Positions 1 to 9,461 of a stretch of DNA of 64,000 nucleotides are shown here, piece by piece. This stretch comes from Streptomyces canus. Lineage in GTDB: Bacteria > Actinomycetota > Actinomycetes > Streptomycetales > Streptomycetaceae. The translations under genes and the position numbers were made by a program. A model generated the notes under the pieces. The model ran no database searches. It was not told the DNA's origin and saw nothing but the letters and a program-made list of their open reading frames with translations. Where the stretch lies: contig NZ_JAUSWW010000001.1 of the NCBI RefSeq assembly GCF_030815415.1, positions 3,720,001 through 3,784,000 of the forward strand, written 5' to 3'. Position 1 is the stretch's first letter, and each line of letters starts with the position of its first letter.

Positions 1-634
1 GGACCTTGCGCAGGTCGGCGTTGGTGAGTTTGGCGCGCTCGAGGGAGAGCAGCAGCTCGGCGTCGTACGCGCGCAGCGCTTCCGGCCGTACGAGGTGTTC
101 GGCGAGCTCGGCGTCGAGGGTGAGGAGGTCGCCGACCAGGTCCGGGAAGGAGCGGGTCAGGGCCGGGTAGGGGCCCGGGGCTTCGCGCAGCACGCGCGCG
201 GCGAGCTGGTAGCGGGTGGCGTCGGCGAGGAGGCGGGAGGTGGGCTCCAGGCCGATGCGCAGACCGTGGTCGGTCAGCAGGCGGCCCGCGAAGGCGTGGT
301 ACGTCGAGATGACGGGCTCGCCGGGCGGATTGTCCGGGTCGATGACGTCGGGGTCGGTGACGCCCGCCTTGATGAGCGCCTTGCGGACGCGCTCGGCGAG
401 TTCGCCGGCGGCCTTGTTGGTGAAGGTGAGGCCGAGTACCTGCTCGGGGGCGACCTGGCCGGTGCCGACCAGCCAGACCACGCGGGCCGCCATCACCGTC
501 GTCTTGCCCGACCCGGCACCGGCCACGATCACCTGCGGTGCGGGCGGCGCGATGATGCAGGCCGTCTGCTCCGGGGTGAACGGGATGCCGAGGAGCTCCT
601 TGAGCTGATCGGGATCGGTGATGCGGGCGGCCAT
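1..634 (-). CDS. adnB: AdnB-like UvrD/RecB-family helicase-nuclease, N-terminal part (cut by window edge)
   Basis: Only the first 211 codons are in the window; the gene runs off the left edge. The visible part is the start of a superfamily 1A motor: a Q-motif-like FTPEQ near residue 20, Walker A AGAGSGKTT at residues 39-46, and motif Ia (LTFTNKAAGELAERV) near residue 70. It lies 116 bp downstream of the AdnA-like gene on the same strand, the order of the mycobacterial adnA-adnB pair. In that family the two subunits form a heterodimeric motor-nuclease that resects double-strand breaks, and AdnB carries the lead ATPase; whether this copy has the C-terminal nuclease cannot be seen here. The ATG at 634 is the first start compatible with the helicase N-terminus. 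Assignment to AdnB rather than another UvrD-like helicase rests on gene order and pairing. Confidence 0.85.
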   Translation of the reverse strand, partial: MAARITDPDQLKELLGIPFTPEQTACIIAPPAPQVIVAGAGSGKTTVMAARVVWLVGTGQVAPEQVLGLTFTNKAAGELAERVRKALIKAGVTDPDVIDPDNPPGEPVISTYHAFAGRLLTDHGLRIGLEPTSRLLADATRYQLAARVLREAPGPYPALTRSFPDLVGDLLTLDAELAEHLVRPEALRAYDAELLLSLERAKLTNADLRKV

Positions 635-750
635 GTCGGAGAGGCTAGCGGCGCCCACTGACAGTCGAGGACGAATCGCCCTCCAGAGCACATCCGGGCT
701 GGAAGAAGCGCAGGTCAGCACAGGTGGTGCAACCGATCACACCAGGAGGG

Positions 751-3700
751 TCACTCGACCACGTGACGTCCTTCGGGGCGAGCGCTGCACGACGCCCGGA
801 ACGCGCAGTGCGTGCAGTGCTGCCCCGTGCTCGGCGTGAACCGCTCGTCGAGGACCTTGCCGGCGGCCGTGGCGAGCAGATCTCCGACCCACTCCCCTTC
901 GAGAGGCTCCTGTGCCTGCACCTTGGGCAGCGTCTCGCCACCGTCCCGCTTGGCGGCGCCCTGACGCAGCTGAACGAGTTCCGCGCCGCCCGGCTCCGGA
1001 CGTACCCCGTCGAACGCCTCGTCGACGGCACCTTCCCGGACGGCCAGCTGGTAGACGGCGAGCTGCGGGTGGTGCTCCACCTCCGCCTTGCTCACCGCCT
1101 GCTTGCCGGTCTTGAAGTCGACGACGTAGGCGCGCCCCTCGCCGTCCGCCTCGACGCGGTCCATCTGGCCCCGGATGCGCACCTCGTAGTCGCCCGCTCC
1201 GAGGGTGACGTCGAAGTCGTGCTCACTGGCGACCGGTGTGCGTCCGGTGCGGTCCATGACGTGCCACTGGAGGAAGCGTTCGAGCGCCACGCGCGCGTGC
1301 TCCTTCTCCTGCGCCGACTTCCAGGGCGCGTCGAAGGCGAGCGCGTTCCACACGGAGTCGAGGCGCTCCATCAGGACGGCGAGGTCGGCCGGGGTGTGTC
1401 CGGAGGCGACCTCGTCGGCGAGGACGTGGACGACGTTGCCGAAGCCCTGGGCGACCGTGGCGGGCGCGTCGGCCTTCACCTCGCGGCCCAGGAACCACTG
1501 CAGGGCGCAGGTGTTGGCGAGCTGGTCGAGGGCGCTGCCGGAGAGCACGACGGGCTGGTCGCGGTCGCGCAGCGGCACCTTGGACTCGGTCGGTTCGAAC
1601 ATGCCCCACCAGCGGTAGGGGTGGGCGGACGGGACGAGCGGACGGCCGTCCTCGTCGGCGAGCGCTGCGAGCCTGGCCAGCCTGCGGGCGGCGGCCTCCC
1701 TGAGGGTGTCCGAGACACGCGGGTCGACGGTGGTGGCACGGAGTTCGGCGACGAGCGCGGCGACGGACAGGGGGCGGCGCGGGCGGCCGGTGACGTCCTT
1801 GGGTTCGACGCCGAGTTCGGTGAGGAAGCGGGAGGGCTGGTCGCCGTCGTCCGCGGGTGCCTTGACCGCCGTGACGACCAGACGTTCACGCGCGCGTGTG
1901 GCGGCGACGTAGAACAGGCGGCGCTCCTCCGCCAGCAGCGCGCCCGGGGTGAGCGGTTCGGCGAGTCCGTCGCGGCCGATGCGGTCGGCCTCCAGCAGGG
2001 AGCCGCGGCGGCGCAGGTCGGGCCACAGGCCCTCCTGGACGCCCGCGACGACGACCAGGCGCCACTCCAGGCCCTTGGAGCGGTGCGCGGTCATCAGGCG
2101 GACGGCGTCAGGACGTACGGCACGCCGTGTGAGGGTGTCGGCGGCGATGTCCTCGGCGTCGATCTCCTCCAGGAAGTTGAGGGCGCCCCGGCCGCCGGTG
2201 CGCTCCTCCGCGCGGGTCGCGGTCGCGAACAGCGCGCACACGGCGTCCAGGTCACGGTCGGCGTTGCGGCCGGCCGCGCCGCCGCGCCGGGCGGCACGCT
2301 CCAGGCGCGTGGGCCACGGTGTTCCCTCCCACAGGTCCCAGAGCGCCTCCTCGGCGCTGCCGCCGCCCGCGAGTCGCTCACGGGCCTTGCGCAGCAGTGC
2401 GCCCAGCCGCTGGGCGCCACGCGCGTACGCGGGGTCGTGCACGGCCAGCCGCTCCGGCTCGGCGAGCGCCCGCGCGAGCAGCTCGTCCGAGGGCGGCGGC
2501 AGCGGGTTGCCGGCCGCCCGCTCCTCGTCGCGCAGGGCTCGTCCGAGGCGGCGCAGGTCGGCGGCGTCCATGCCGGCGAGGGGGGAGGCGAGGAGGGTGA
2601 GGGCGGTCTCGGTCTCGAGCCAGCAGGGGGCCTGCTCTTCGACGGGCGCCTCGTCAATGGGCGCCTCATCGGCGGAAGCCTCTTCAGCGGGCACCGCCAC
2701 GGCAGAGTTCTCCCCCGGAGCAGCCTCCTCGTCAGGGCGCGCCGAGGCCTCCGCCGTGGCCACTGCCCGCAACGCCGTCAGCAGCGGCGCCACCGCCGGT
2801 TCGTGCCGCAGTGGCAGATCGTCGCCGTCGATGTCGAGGGGCACCCCGGCCGACGTCAGGGCTCGGCGGACCGTCGGGATGGTGCGTGACCCCGCGCGCA
2901 CCAGTACGGCCATCTCGCCCCACGGGACGCCGTCCTCCAGATGCGCCCGGCGCAGGATGTCGGCGATGTTGTCCAGTTCCGTGCCCGGCGTCGGGTAGGT
3001 GAAGACCTCTACGCGGCCGCCCTCCCGGACCGGGGCGAGCGCGCGGTGGGCGCGTGCCTTGTCCGCCGGGAGCCGGGTCAGCGGCATCCGCTGGGTCAGC
3101 AGCCGGGTCGCGTTCAACAGGGCGTCGCCGGAGCGGCGGGAGGTGCGCAGGACCTCGACGGGCGCCGGGCGGCCGTCGAGGCGCGGGAAGGCCTGCGGGA
3201 AGTCCAGGATGCCGTTCACGTCGGCGCCCCGGAACGCGTAGATCGACTGGTCGGGGTCGCCGAAGGCGACGAGGTCGCGGCCGCCGCCGGCGAGGGCGTG
3301 CAGCAGCCGTACCTGGGCCGGGTCCGTGTCCTGGTACTCGTCCACGAACACGGCGTCGTACTGCGTGGCGAGCCGCCCGGCGACCTCGGGGCGGTGGGCG
3401 AGGAGCACCGCGCGGTGGACCAGTTCCGCGTAGTCGAGCACGCCCTGGAGGTCGAGGACGTCGAGGTACTCGGCGAGGAAGGCGGCCGCGGCCCGCCAGT
3501 CGGGGCGGCCGATGCCACGGGCGAAGGCGTCCAGGGCGTCCGGGCCCAGGCCCAGTTCGCGGCTGCGGGCGAGTACCGCGCGGACCTCGTCGGCGAAACC
3601 GCGGGTGGTCAGGCAGGCGCGCAGCTCGTCCGGCCAGCGCACATGCGCGAGTCCGAGCCGCTCCAGGTCGGGCTGGCCGGCGAGCAGCCCGCGTACGGCG

Positions 3701-4140
3701 ACGTCCTGCTCGGGGCCGGACAGCAGCCTGAGCGGCTCCACGAACAGGTCGCTGTCCTGGTGGGCGCGGACCAGGGCGTAGCAGAACGAGTGGAAGGTGG
3801 TCGCCCGGGGCGCGCGGGCGGCCCCAATGCGCAGGGCCATGCGGTCGCGCAGTTCGACGGCCGCCTTGCGGCTGAACGTCAGCACCAGCACGCGCGCGGG
3901 GTCACCGCCCCGGGCGATCCTGGCCGCCACGGACTCGACGAGCGTGGTGGTCTTGCCGGTGCCCGGACCAGCGAGGACGAGCACCGGACCGGCCCCGTGC
4001 TCAACCACGGAGCGCTGTGCGGCGTCCAGACGAGGGGGGACCACGCGGGTCGGCGGGGTACGCACCAGTCGATAAGCGCCACGGCTCCCCTGCCGCACCT
4101 GGGGGTGCGGCAGGCGCCTGGTGAAGGAAGAGGAGCTCAC
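751..4140 (-). CDS. adnA: AdnA-like ATP-dependent helicase with RecB-type nuclease domain
   Basis: A 1129-residue protein with an N-terminal UvrD motor and a C-terminal RecB-like nuclease, expected to act with its AdnB neighbour in end resection of double-strand breaks. Visible motifs: Walker A AGPGTGKTT at about residues 57-65, motif Ia (LTFSRKAAVELRDR), motif II VDEYQDTD near 268, motif III GDPDQSIYAFRG, and motif VI VAATRARERL. The C-terminal 250 residues carry the nuclease signature VVDFKTGK followed by QLAVYQLA. One cysteine (NTCALQWFL, near 880) plus the terminal cluster HCTHCAFRASC fit the four-cysteine [4Fe-4S] staple of AddB/AdnAB-type nucleases. The stretch at about residues 465-515 is Glu/Ala/Pro-rich and probably disordered. 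The start is GTG. It heads a two-gene operon; its promoter should lie in 4141-4415. All catalytic motifs I looked for are present. Confidence 0.9.
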   Translation of the reverse strand: MSSSSFTRRLPHPQVRQGSRGAYRLVRTPPTRVVPPRLDAAQRSVVEHGAGPVLVLAGPGTGKTTTLVESVAARIARGGDPARVLVLTFSRKAAVELRDRMALRIGAARAPRATTFHSFCYALVRAHQDSDLFVEPLRLLSGPEQDVAVRGLLAGQPDLERLGLAHVRWPDELRACLTTRGFADEVRAVLARSRELGLGPDALDAFARGIGRPDWRAAAAFLAEYLDVLDLQGVLDYAELVHRAVLLAHRPEVAGRLATQYDAVFVDEYQDTDPAQVRLLHALAGGGRDLVAFGDPDQSIYAFRGADVNGILDFPQAFPRLDGRPAPVEVLRTSRRSGDALLNATRLLTQRMPLTRLPADKARAHRALAPVREGGRVEVFTYPTPGTELDNIADILRRAHLEDGVPWGEMAVLVRAGSRTIPTVRRALTSAGVPLDIDGDDLPLRHEPAVAPLLTALRAVATAEASARPDEEAAPGENSAVAVPAEEASADEAPIDEAPVEEQAPCWLETETALTLLASPLAGMDAADLRRLGRALRDEERAAGNPLPPPSDELLARALAEPERLAVHDPAYARGAQRLGALLRKARERLAGGGSAEEALWDLWEGTPWPTRLERAARRGGAAGRNADRDLDAVCALFATATRAEERTGGRGALNFLEEIDAEDIAADTLTRRAVRPDAVRLMTAHRSKGLEWRLVVVAGVQEGLWPDLRRRGSLLEADRIGRDGLAEPLTPGALLAEERRLFYVAATRARERLVVTAVKAPADDGDQPSRFLTELGVEPKDVTGRPRRPLSVAALVAELRATTVDPRVSDTLREAAARRLARLAALADEDGRPLVPSAHPYRWWGMFEPTESKVPLRDRDQPVVLSGSALDQLANTCALQWFLGREVKADAPATVAQGFGNVVHVLADEVASGHTPADLAVLMERLDSVWNALAFDAPWKSAQEKEHARVALERFLQWHVMDRTGRTPVASEHDFDVTLGAGDYEVRIRGQMDRVEADGEGRAYVVDFKTGKQAVSKAEVEHHPQLAVYQLAVREGAVDEAFDGVRPEPGGAELVQLRQGAAKRDGGETLPKVQAQEPLEGEWVGDLLATAAGKVLDERFTPSTGQHCTHCAFRASCSARPEGRHVVE

Positions 4141-4415
4141 GTGGTTCGCCGGTCCTGGTGGGTGTGCTGGTCGGGCGTCCGCCGTACGTGCAGGGCGGTG
4201 ATCGCGGGATGAGGGGGACGCGTGCAGTCGACGCTACGCCGACGAAGAGATCGGAAGCAGGTCTTCCGCTTCTTCCCGTACGACACTCACGGCGCTCGCG
4301 ACACCTGCGTCCCTCGCCCCACGAACGTACGCCATGCCACGGACATGCCCGCTTTCGCCCGTTTCCCCCGTACGGATCACAGGCCACCCCTGGACCCGTC
4401 CGATGGCGGAAGCTG
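4141..4415. other. Intergenic region upstream of adnA, no gene seen
   Basis: This 275-bp gap separates the adnA start from the stop of the co-oriented alkyltransferase-like gene. I see no convincing gene. Base composition drops slightly around 4225-4330 (GAAGAGATCGGAAGC and similar), consistent with the promoter of the adnAB operon, but I cannot point to clean -35/-10 boxes. Confidence 0.4.
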
Positions 4416-4781
4416 TCAGGTGTGACCTTCCGCGCGTTCGCCGCCCTCCCATCGCGCCCGCTTCATGTCGAGGCGCGGCAGGTGGCCTTCGGCGGCCCTG
4501 CTCGCGGTCCTCAGCGGTGTGCCCTCCGCGCGGTAGTGGTCGAGCGCCCGCAGCTCGTGGCCCGGGAGCAGCACGCCGTCCGAGCGGACGACCCGCCACC
4601 ACGGGACGGCTCCCCCGTAGAGGGCCATCACCCGGCCGACCTGACGCGGGCCGCCCTCCTCCAGCCACTCGGCCACGTCGCCGTACGTCATGACGCGCCC
4701 GGGCGGGATGAGTTCCGCCACTTCCAGGACGCGCTCGGCGTACTCCGGCAGGGCGTCGCGCGGAAGACTCTCGTCACTCAT
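4416..4781 (-). CDS. Alkyltransferase-like (ATL) DNA repair protein, MGMT fold without the catalytic cysteine
   Basis: A 121-residue protein with the C-terminal domain of O6-alkylguanine-DNA alkyltransferases. The helix-turn-helix part (IPPGRVMTYGDVAEW, VGRVMALYGG) is intact. The active-site block that normally reads PCHRVV is PWWRVV here, so the acceptor Cys and its His are both Trp. In known ATL proteins (Trp in place of Cys) the protein binds O6-alkylguanine, flips it and flags it for nucleotide excision repair rather than repairing it directly; I infer the same role. The following RSDGVLLPGHE matches the family. The ATG at 4781 is preferred over the one at 4790: a CAGGAT box ends 7 nt before it, which would give a leaderless transcript, and there is no good ribosome binding site for either. 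Its neighbourhood with adnAB makes this a small DNA-repair locus. Confidence 0.88.
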   Translation of the reverse strand: MSDESLPRDALPEYAERVLEVAELIPPGRVMTYGDVAEWLEEGGPRQVGRVMALYGGAVPWWRVVRSDGVLLPGHELRALDHYRAEGTPLRTASRAAEGHLPRLDMKRARWEGGERAEGHT

Positions 4782-4967
4782 CCGCCCCATCCTGCCCCAC
4801 CCCACCGACAACGTGACGCGCTGACCACCGTGCGTATCTCTCGCCCCGGGGCGGCGCTTCGGGCAGACTGTGCGCCCCCGCGTTTGCACCCTGATGCCCC
4901 CGTGTGTCGGTGGGGCATGCCACCATCGTGCGGGCGGTGACCGGTGATACGAGATCAAGAAGAGACG

Positions 4968-7670
4968 ATGAAGCAACAGGGCGTGCACCCGGAGGGCGCG
5001 GAGAGCACCTCTGACGCTTCGTCGCGCCCGGGCACCAGTGGCGAAGACGCGGCGGCCGAGTTCGAGGACGAGACGCACAGCGACGAGGTCGAGGGCGACG
5101 AACCCCTCCTCCCCGCGCGCGTGCACCGTCCGTCGGACCTCATGCGGCTCCTCGTCGGTGTGCTGGCGGTGGTGATCCTGCTGGCGATCGCCGCGTTCGC
5201 GCACGGCACCACCTCCGGTCTCGAACAGGACATCAACAAGGGCACGGGACAGGCGCCCGACCTGCTCATCAAGATCGCCGGCCTGGCCTCCAGCATCGCG
5301 ATCCTGCTGGTGCCGGTCGCCTTCGCGATCGAGCGGCTGATCAAGCGCGACGGGCTGCGCATCGCGGACGGCGTGCTCGCGGCGGTCCTGGCGCACGGAG
5401 TGACCCTCGCCACCGACCTGTGGGTCGCCAAGGCCGCCCCCGACTCGATCCAGGAGGCGCTCACCCAGCCCTCCCCCGGTGACATCCACGCCCTCACCGA
5501 CCCGGTGCACGGCTATCTCGCGCCGGTCATCGCCTACATGACGGCGGTCGGCATGTCGCGCCGACCGCGCTGGCGCGCGGTGCTGTGGATCGTGCTGATG
5601 CTCGACGCCTTCTCGATGCTCGTCACGGGTTACACCACGCCGTTCTCGATCATCCTGACGGTGCTGATCGGCTGGACCGTGGCCTACGGCACGCTGTACG
5701 CGGTCGGCTCGCCCAACGTCCAGCCCACGGGGCGGACGCTGATGGCGGGCCTTCGGCACGTCGGCTTCCATCCGGTGAGCGCGGCCCGCGAGGAGGTCGC
5801 GGAGACCCCCGAGACGGGCGACCGGGGCCGGCGCTACTTCGTCACGCTGGAGGACGGTCCGCCGCTGGACGTGACGGTGGTCGACCGGGAGCAGCAGGCG
5901 CAGGGCTTCTTCTACCGCGCGTGGCGCAATCTGACCCTGCGCGGCTTCGCCACCCGCAGCAGCCTGCCCTCGCTGCGCCAGGCACTGGAGCAGGAGGCCC
6001 TGCTCGCCTACGCGGCCATCGCGGCCGGCGCCAACGCCCCCAAGCTCATCGCGACCTCCGAGCTCGGTCCCGACGCCGTGATGCTCGTCTACGAGCACAC
6101 CGGCGGCCGCACCCTCGACTCGCTGCCTGACGAGGACATCACCGACGACCTGCTCCGGGACACCTGGCACCAGGTGCGGGCCCTGCAGTCCCGGCGCATC
6201 GCCCACCGGCGCCTCGTCGGCGACGCGATTCTGGTGGATCGTTCCGGCACGGTGATCCTCACCGATCTGCGCGTCGGCGAGATCGCGGCCGGCGACCTGC
6301 TGCTGCGCATGGACATCTCCCAGTTGCTGGTGACGCTCGGCTTGCGGGTGGGCGCCGAGCGCGCGGTGGCCGCGGCGGTGAGCGTGCTCGGCCCCGACGC
6401 GGTGGCCGACTGTCTGCCGATGCTCCAGCCCATCGCCCTCAGCCGCTCCACGCGCGCGACGCTGCGCACACTGGCCCGGGAACGCGCCCAGCGCGAGCGC
6501 GACGCGATCCTGGAGGCGTCCCGACAGGCCAAGCAGGCCAGACTCGAGGAAACGCACGACGACGCCAGACCCGTACTCGAGAAGCCCGACAAGAAGGCCG
6601 TACGCGCGGAGGCGCGGGCCGAGAAGCGGGCCATCGACGAGGCCCTGGAGGAGGCCCGCGAGGAGGACCTGCTCACTCAGATCCGCCACGCGGTGCTGCT
6701 GATCAGGCCGCAGGCGCCGGTCGAGCCGGCCCGCCTGGAGCGAGTGCGGCCACGCACCCTGATCAGCGTCATCGCCGGTGCCATCGGCGCGTACTTCCTG
6801 CTGACGCAGCTCACCCACATCGAGTTCGGCCCGCTCATCCAGAACGCCGAGTGGGGCTGGGTCGCCGCGGCCGTGCTGTTCTCGGCGGCGAGCTACTTCG
6901 CGGCGGCGATGTCGCTGCTGGGGTTCGTGCCCGAGCGGGTGCCGTTCACGCGGACCGTGGGGGCGCAGGTCGCCGGGTCGTTCGTGAAGATCGTCGCGCC
7001 GGCCGCAGTGGGCGGTGTCGCCCTCAACACGCGCTTCCTGCAACGCCAGGGAGTGCGGCCCGGGCTCGCGGTGGCCAGTGTCGGCGCCTCGCAGCTGTTC
7101 GGGCTCGGCTGCCACATCCTGATGCTGCTGTCCTTCGGCTATCTGACCGGCACCGAGAAGACACCGTCGCTGTCGCCGTCCCGGACGGTCATCGCGGGTC
7201 TGCTGACGGTGGCGGTGCTCGTGCTCGTCGTCACCTCCGTGCCGTTCCTGCGGAAGTTCGTCGTCACGCGCGTGCGGTCGCTCTTCGCGGGCGTCATCCC
7301 GCGCATGCTCGACGTGCTCCAGCGGCCGCAGAAGCTTCTCACCGGCATCGGCGGCATGCTCCTGCTGACCGCCTGCTTCGTGATGTGCCTGGACGCCTCG
7401 ATCCGGGCCTTCGGCACCGAGGGCTCCTCGATCAGCATCGCCAGCGTCGCCGTCGTCTTCCTCGCCGGCAACGCGCTCGGCTCGGCGGCCCCGACGCCGG
7501 GCGGTGTGGGCGCGGTCGAGGCGACCCTGACCGTCGGCCTCATCGCCGTGGGCCTCGAGAGTGAGGTCGCCGCCCCGGCCGTGCTGCTGTTCCGGCTGCT
7601 GACCCTGTGGATTCCGGTGCTGCCGGGCTGGCTGGCCTTCAACCACCTGTCCCGCAAGGGCGCGCTGTAG
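4968..7670 (+). CDS. Membrane fusion: N-terminal TM domain, kinase-like domain, C-terminal LPG-synthase-type flippase domain
   Basis: About 900 residues in three parts. Residues 1-55 are acidic and Ser/Glu-rich. Residues ~60-255 hold about six membrane segments. Residues ~285-560 resemble an ABC1/APH kinase-like fold (HRRLVGDAIL as the catalytic loop, ILTDLRVGE as the metal-binding loop). A charged coiled-coil-like linker (~565-640, many Glu/Lys/Arg) leads to about eight membrane segments (~660-900) of the UPF0104/AglD type, the flippase half of MprF-like lysyl-phosphatidylglycerol enzymes. No aminoacyl-transferase domain is present. The catalytic loop lacks the usual Asp and Asn (HxDxxxxN becomes HRRLVGDA), suggesting a pseudokinase. 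I prefer the ATG at 4968 (AAGAAGAG upstream); a GTG at 4944 in frame is possible. The substrate is unknown; a lipid-linked precursor is a reasonable guess. Confidence 0.85.
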   Translation: MKQQGVHPEGAESTSDASSRPGTSGEDAAAEFEDETHSDEVEGDEPLLPARVHRPSDLMRLLVGVLAVVILLAIAAFAHGTTSGLEQDINKGTGQAPDLLIKIAGLASSIAILLVPVAFAIERLIKRDGLRIADGVLAAVLAHGVTLATDLWVAKAAPDSIQEALTQPSPGDIHALTDPVHGYLAPVIAYMTAVGMSRRPRWRAVLWIVLMLDAFSMLVTGYTTPFSIILTVLIGWTVAYGTLYAVGSPNVQPTGRTLMAGLRHVGFHPVSAAREEVAETPETGDRGRRYFVTLEDGPPLDVTVVDREQQAQGFFYRAWRNLTLRGFATRSSLPSLRQALEQEALLAYAAIAAGANAPKLIATSELGPDAVMLVYEHTGGRTLDSLPDEDITDDLLRDTWHQVRALQSRRIAHRRLVGDAILVDRSGTVILTDLRVGEIAAGDLLLRMDISQLLVTLGLRVGAERAVAAAVSVLGPDAVADCLPMLQPIALSRSTRATLRTLARERAQRERDAILEASRQAKQARLEETHDDARPVLEKPDKKAVRAEARAEKRAIDEALEEAREEDLLTQIRHAVLLIRPQAPVEPARLERVRPRTLISVIAGAIGAYFLLTQLTHIEFGPLIQNAEWGWVAAAVLFSAASYFAAAMSLLGFVPERVPFTRTVGAQVAGSFVKIVAPAAVGGVALNTRFLQRQGVRPGLAVASVGASQLFGLGCHILMLLSFGYLTGTEKTPSLSPSRTVIAGLLTVAVLVLVVTSVPFLRKFVVTRVRSLFAGVIPRMLDVLQRPQKLLTGIGGMLLLTACFVMCLDASIRAFGTEGSSISIASVAVVFLAGNALGSAAPTPGGVGAVEATLTVGLIAVGLESEVAAPAVLLFRLLTLWIPVLPGWLAFNHLSRKGAL

Positions 7671-7709
7671 GCACGCGCGTACGCCGTACGTCAGCCACGT
7701 ACGCGTGCC
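7670..7709 (+). terminator. Imperfect hairpin after the flippase gene
   Basis: Arms GGCACGCGCGTACG (7670-7683) and CGTACGCGTGCC (7698-7709) pair with a two-base bulge. The position, beginning at the last base of the stop codon, fits an intrinsic terminator; there is no U-tract, as is common in Streptomyces. Confidence 0.5.
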
Positions 7710-7786
7710 TCGGACGACCGGCACGCGCGTACCTCGTACGGCCCGTGCCCCGAGCGGCCCGAGGTGGCCGACCGCAGGATGGGATC

Positions 7787-9331
7787 ATGCCGAACCCTCC
7801 CCGCCTGCGCGTCGCTGCCCTGACCGTCTCCGCCGTCCTGCTGTCCAATCTGCTGGCGGGCTGCGGCGACGACTCCGAGGACCAGAACGTCACAGCCCAG
7901 AAGCTGAGCTGGAAGGACTGCCCGGCACCGGACGGGGCGGAGGGTGGTGGTGACGCCCCGTCACCTCTGCCGAACGGCGACAAGTGGCAGTGCGCCACCC
8001 TGAAAGCGCCGCTCGACTGGAACAAGCCCAAGGGCGACAAGATCGGGCTCGCGCTGATCCGGGCGAAGGCCAGCGGCGACGAGAGCAAGCGGATCGGCTC
8101 CCTGATCTTCAACTTCGGCGGCCCCGGCGGCTCGGGCGTCACCACGCTGCCCGCCTTCGGCGAGGACTACGCGAAACTGCGCACCCGCTACGACCTGGTG
8201 AGCTTCGATCCGCGCGGGGTGGGCCGCAGCGAACCCGTGGAGTGCCTCAACGACCTTCAGCTCGACGCGTACTTCCAGCAGGACGCGACCCCTGACGACG
8301 CGGCCGAGCGCACCAGGCTCCTGGACGACACCAGGGAGTTCAACGCGGCCTGCGAGGACAACTCCGAGAAGGTCCTCTCCCATGTGCGCACCACCGACGC
8401 GGCCCGCGACCTGGACCTGATGCGCCAGATCCTCGGCGACGAAAAGCTGCACTACTTCGGCATCTCCTACGGCACCGAACTCGGCGGCGTCTACGCCCAT
8501 CTGTTCCCCGGGAAGGTGGGCCGCGCGGTCTTCGACGCGGTCGTCGACCCGACCGAGGACTCGGAGGAGGGCTCCCTCGGGCAGACCAAGGGCTTCCAGC
8601 GCGCGCTCGACAACTTCGCCGAGCACTGTGTGTCGCAGACCGAGGACTGCCCGATCGGCGACAGCGCACAGGACGTCAAGACCCGTATCGCCAAACTGCT
8701 GAAGGACCTCGACAGCGCGCCGATCCCCGGTGTCGGCCTGCGCGAGCTGACCCAGACCGCGGCGACCAGCGGAATCGCCCAGTCGCTGTACTCGCAGGAC
8801 TTCTGGGAGTACCTCACCGAGGGCCTGGAGCAGGCGTACGACGGGGACGGCCGGGTGCTGATGCTGCTGGCCGACTCCATGAACGGGCGCAACGAGGACG
8901 GCGAGTACAGCAATCTCAGCGCGGCCAACATCGCCATCAACTGCGCCGACGACAAGCCCCGTTACACCGAGGACTACGTGGAGCGGAAGCTGCCGGAGTT
9001 CCGGTCCGTCTCCCCCATCTTCGGCGACTACCTGGCATGGGGCATGGTCAGCTGCACCGACTGGGCCGTCGCGGGCGCCGCCGAGCACCCCGACGTGAGT
9101 GCGGCCGGCTCGGCGCCGATCCTTGTCATCGGCAACACCGGCGACCCGGCCACACCGTACGAGGGGGCACGGAAGATGGTGGACGCGCTGGGCAAGGGCG
9201 TGGGCGTGGAGCTGACGTACAAGGGGCAGGGGCACGGCGCGTACGGCAGCGAGAACACGTGTGTGCACAGCGCGGTGAACGGCTATCTGCTGGACGGGAA
9301 GGTACCGACGGCCGGGACGATCTGCCCCTGA
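7787..9331 (+). CDS. Secreted lipoprotein alpha/beta hydrolase, tripeptidyl-aminopeptidase family (copy 1)
   Basis: A 514-residue exported hydrolase of the SlpD/SlpE/TAP type, which removes N-terminal tripeptides from peptides outside the cell. The N-terminus is a lipoprotein signal: charged MPNPPRLR, hydrophobic core, lipobox LLAGC at about residues 24-28. The oxyanion region FNFGGPGGSGV lies near residue 110, the nucleophile elbow YFGISYGTELGG near 225, and the C-terminal TAP-like domain (VIGNTGDPATPYEGA with the catalytic Asp; GQGHGAYG with the catalytic His) ends the protein, so the Ser-Asp-His triad is complete. The ATG at 7787 is chosen because it begins the signal peptide; a CAGGAT box sits 6 nt upstream. 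A close paralogue follows 130 bp downstream. The natural substrate cannot be read from sequence. Confidence 0.9.
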   Translation: MPNPPRLRVAALTVSAVLLSNLLAGCGDDSEDQNVTAQKLSWKDCPAPDGAEGGGDAPSPLPNGDKWQCATLKAPLDWNKPKGDKIGLALIRAKASGDESKRIGSLIFNFGGPGGSGVTTLPAFGEDYAKLRTRYDLVSFDPRGVGRSEPVECLNDLQLDAYFQQDATPDDAAERTRLLDDTREFNAACEDNSEKVLSHVRTTDAARDLDLMRQILGDEKLHYFGISYGTELGGVYAHLFPGKVGRAVFDAVVDPTEDSEEGSLGQTKGFQRALDNFAEHCVSQTEDCPIGDSAQDVKTRIAKLLKDLDSAPIPGVGLRELTQTAATSGIAQSLYSQDFWEYLTEGLEQAYDGDGRVLMLLADSMNGRNEDGEYSNLSAANIAINCADDKPRYTEDYVERKLPEFRSVSPIFGDYLAWGMVSCTDWAVAGAAEHPDVSAAGSAPILVIGNTGDPATPYEGARKMVDALGKGVGVELTYKGQGHGAYGSENTCVHSAVNGYLLDGKVPTAGTICP

Positions 9332-9461
9332 CACGAGGATTCCGGAAAATCAGCAGGTCAGAGCGTTATCCACAGGCATGCGTAGCTGTGATGCGGGCCG
9401 CCTACCATGGCATGACCGCCATCCGCGGCACAGTGCGGACGGCCTGCATGGGGGGACTGCG

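Noticed and set aside
724..2889. A 721-codon plus-strand frame opposite AdnA
   Set aside because: Antisense shadow; the minus strand carries all helicase and nuclease motifs.
4416..7724. An open frame of about 1100 codons on the minus strand across the flippase gene
   Set aside because: It is Arg/His/Gln-rich antisense sequence created by the third-position G/C bias of the plus-strand gene. Only its last 121 codons (the ATL protein) are real.
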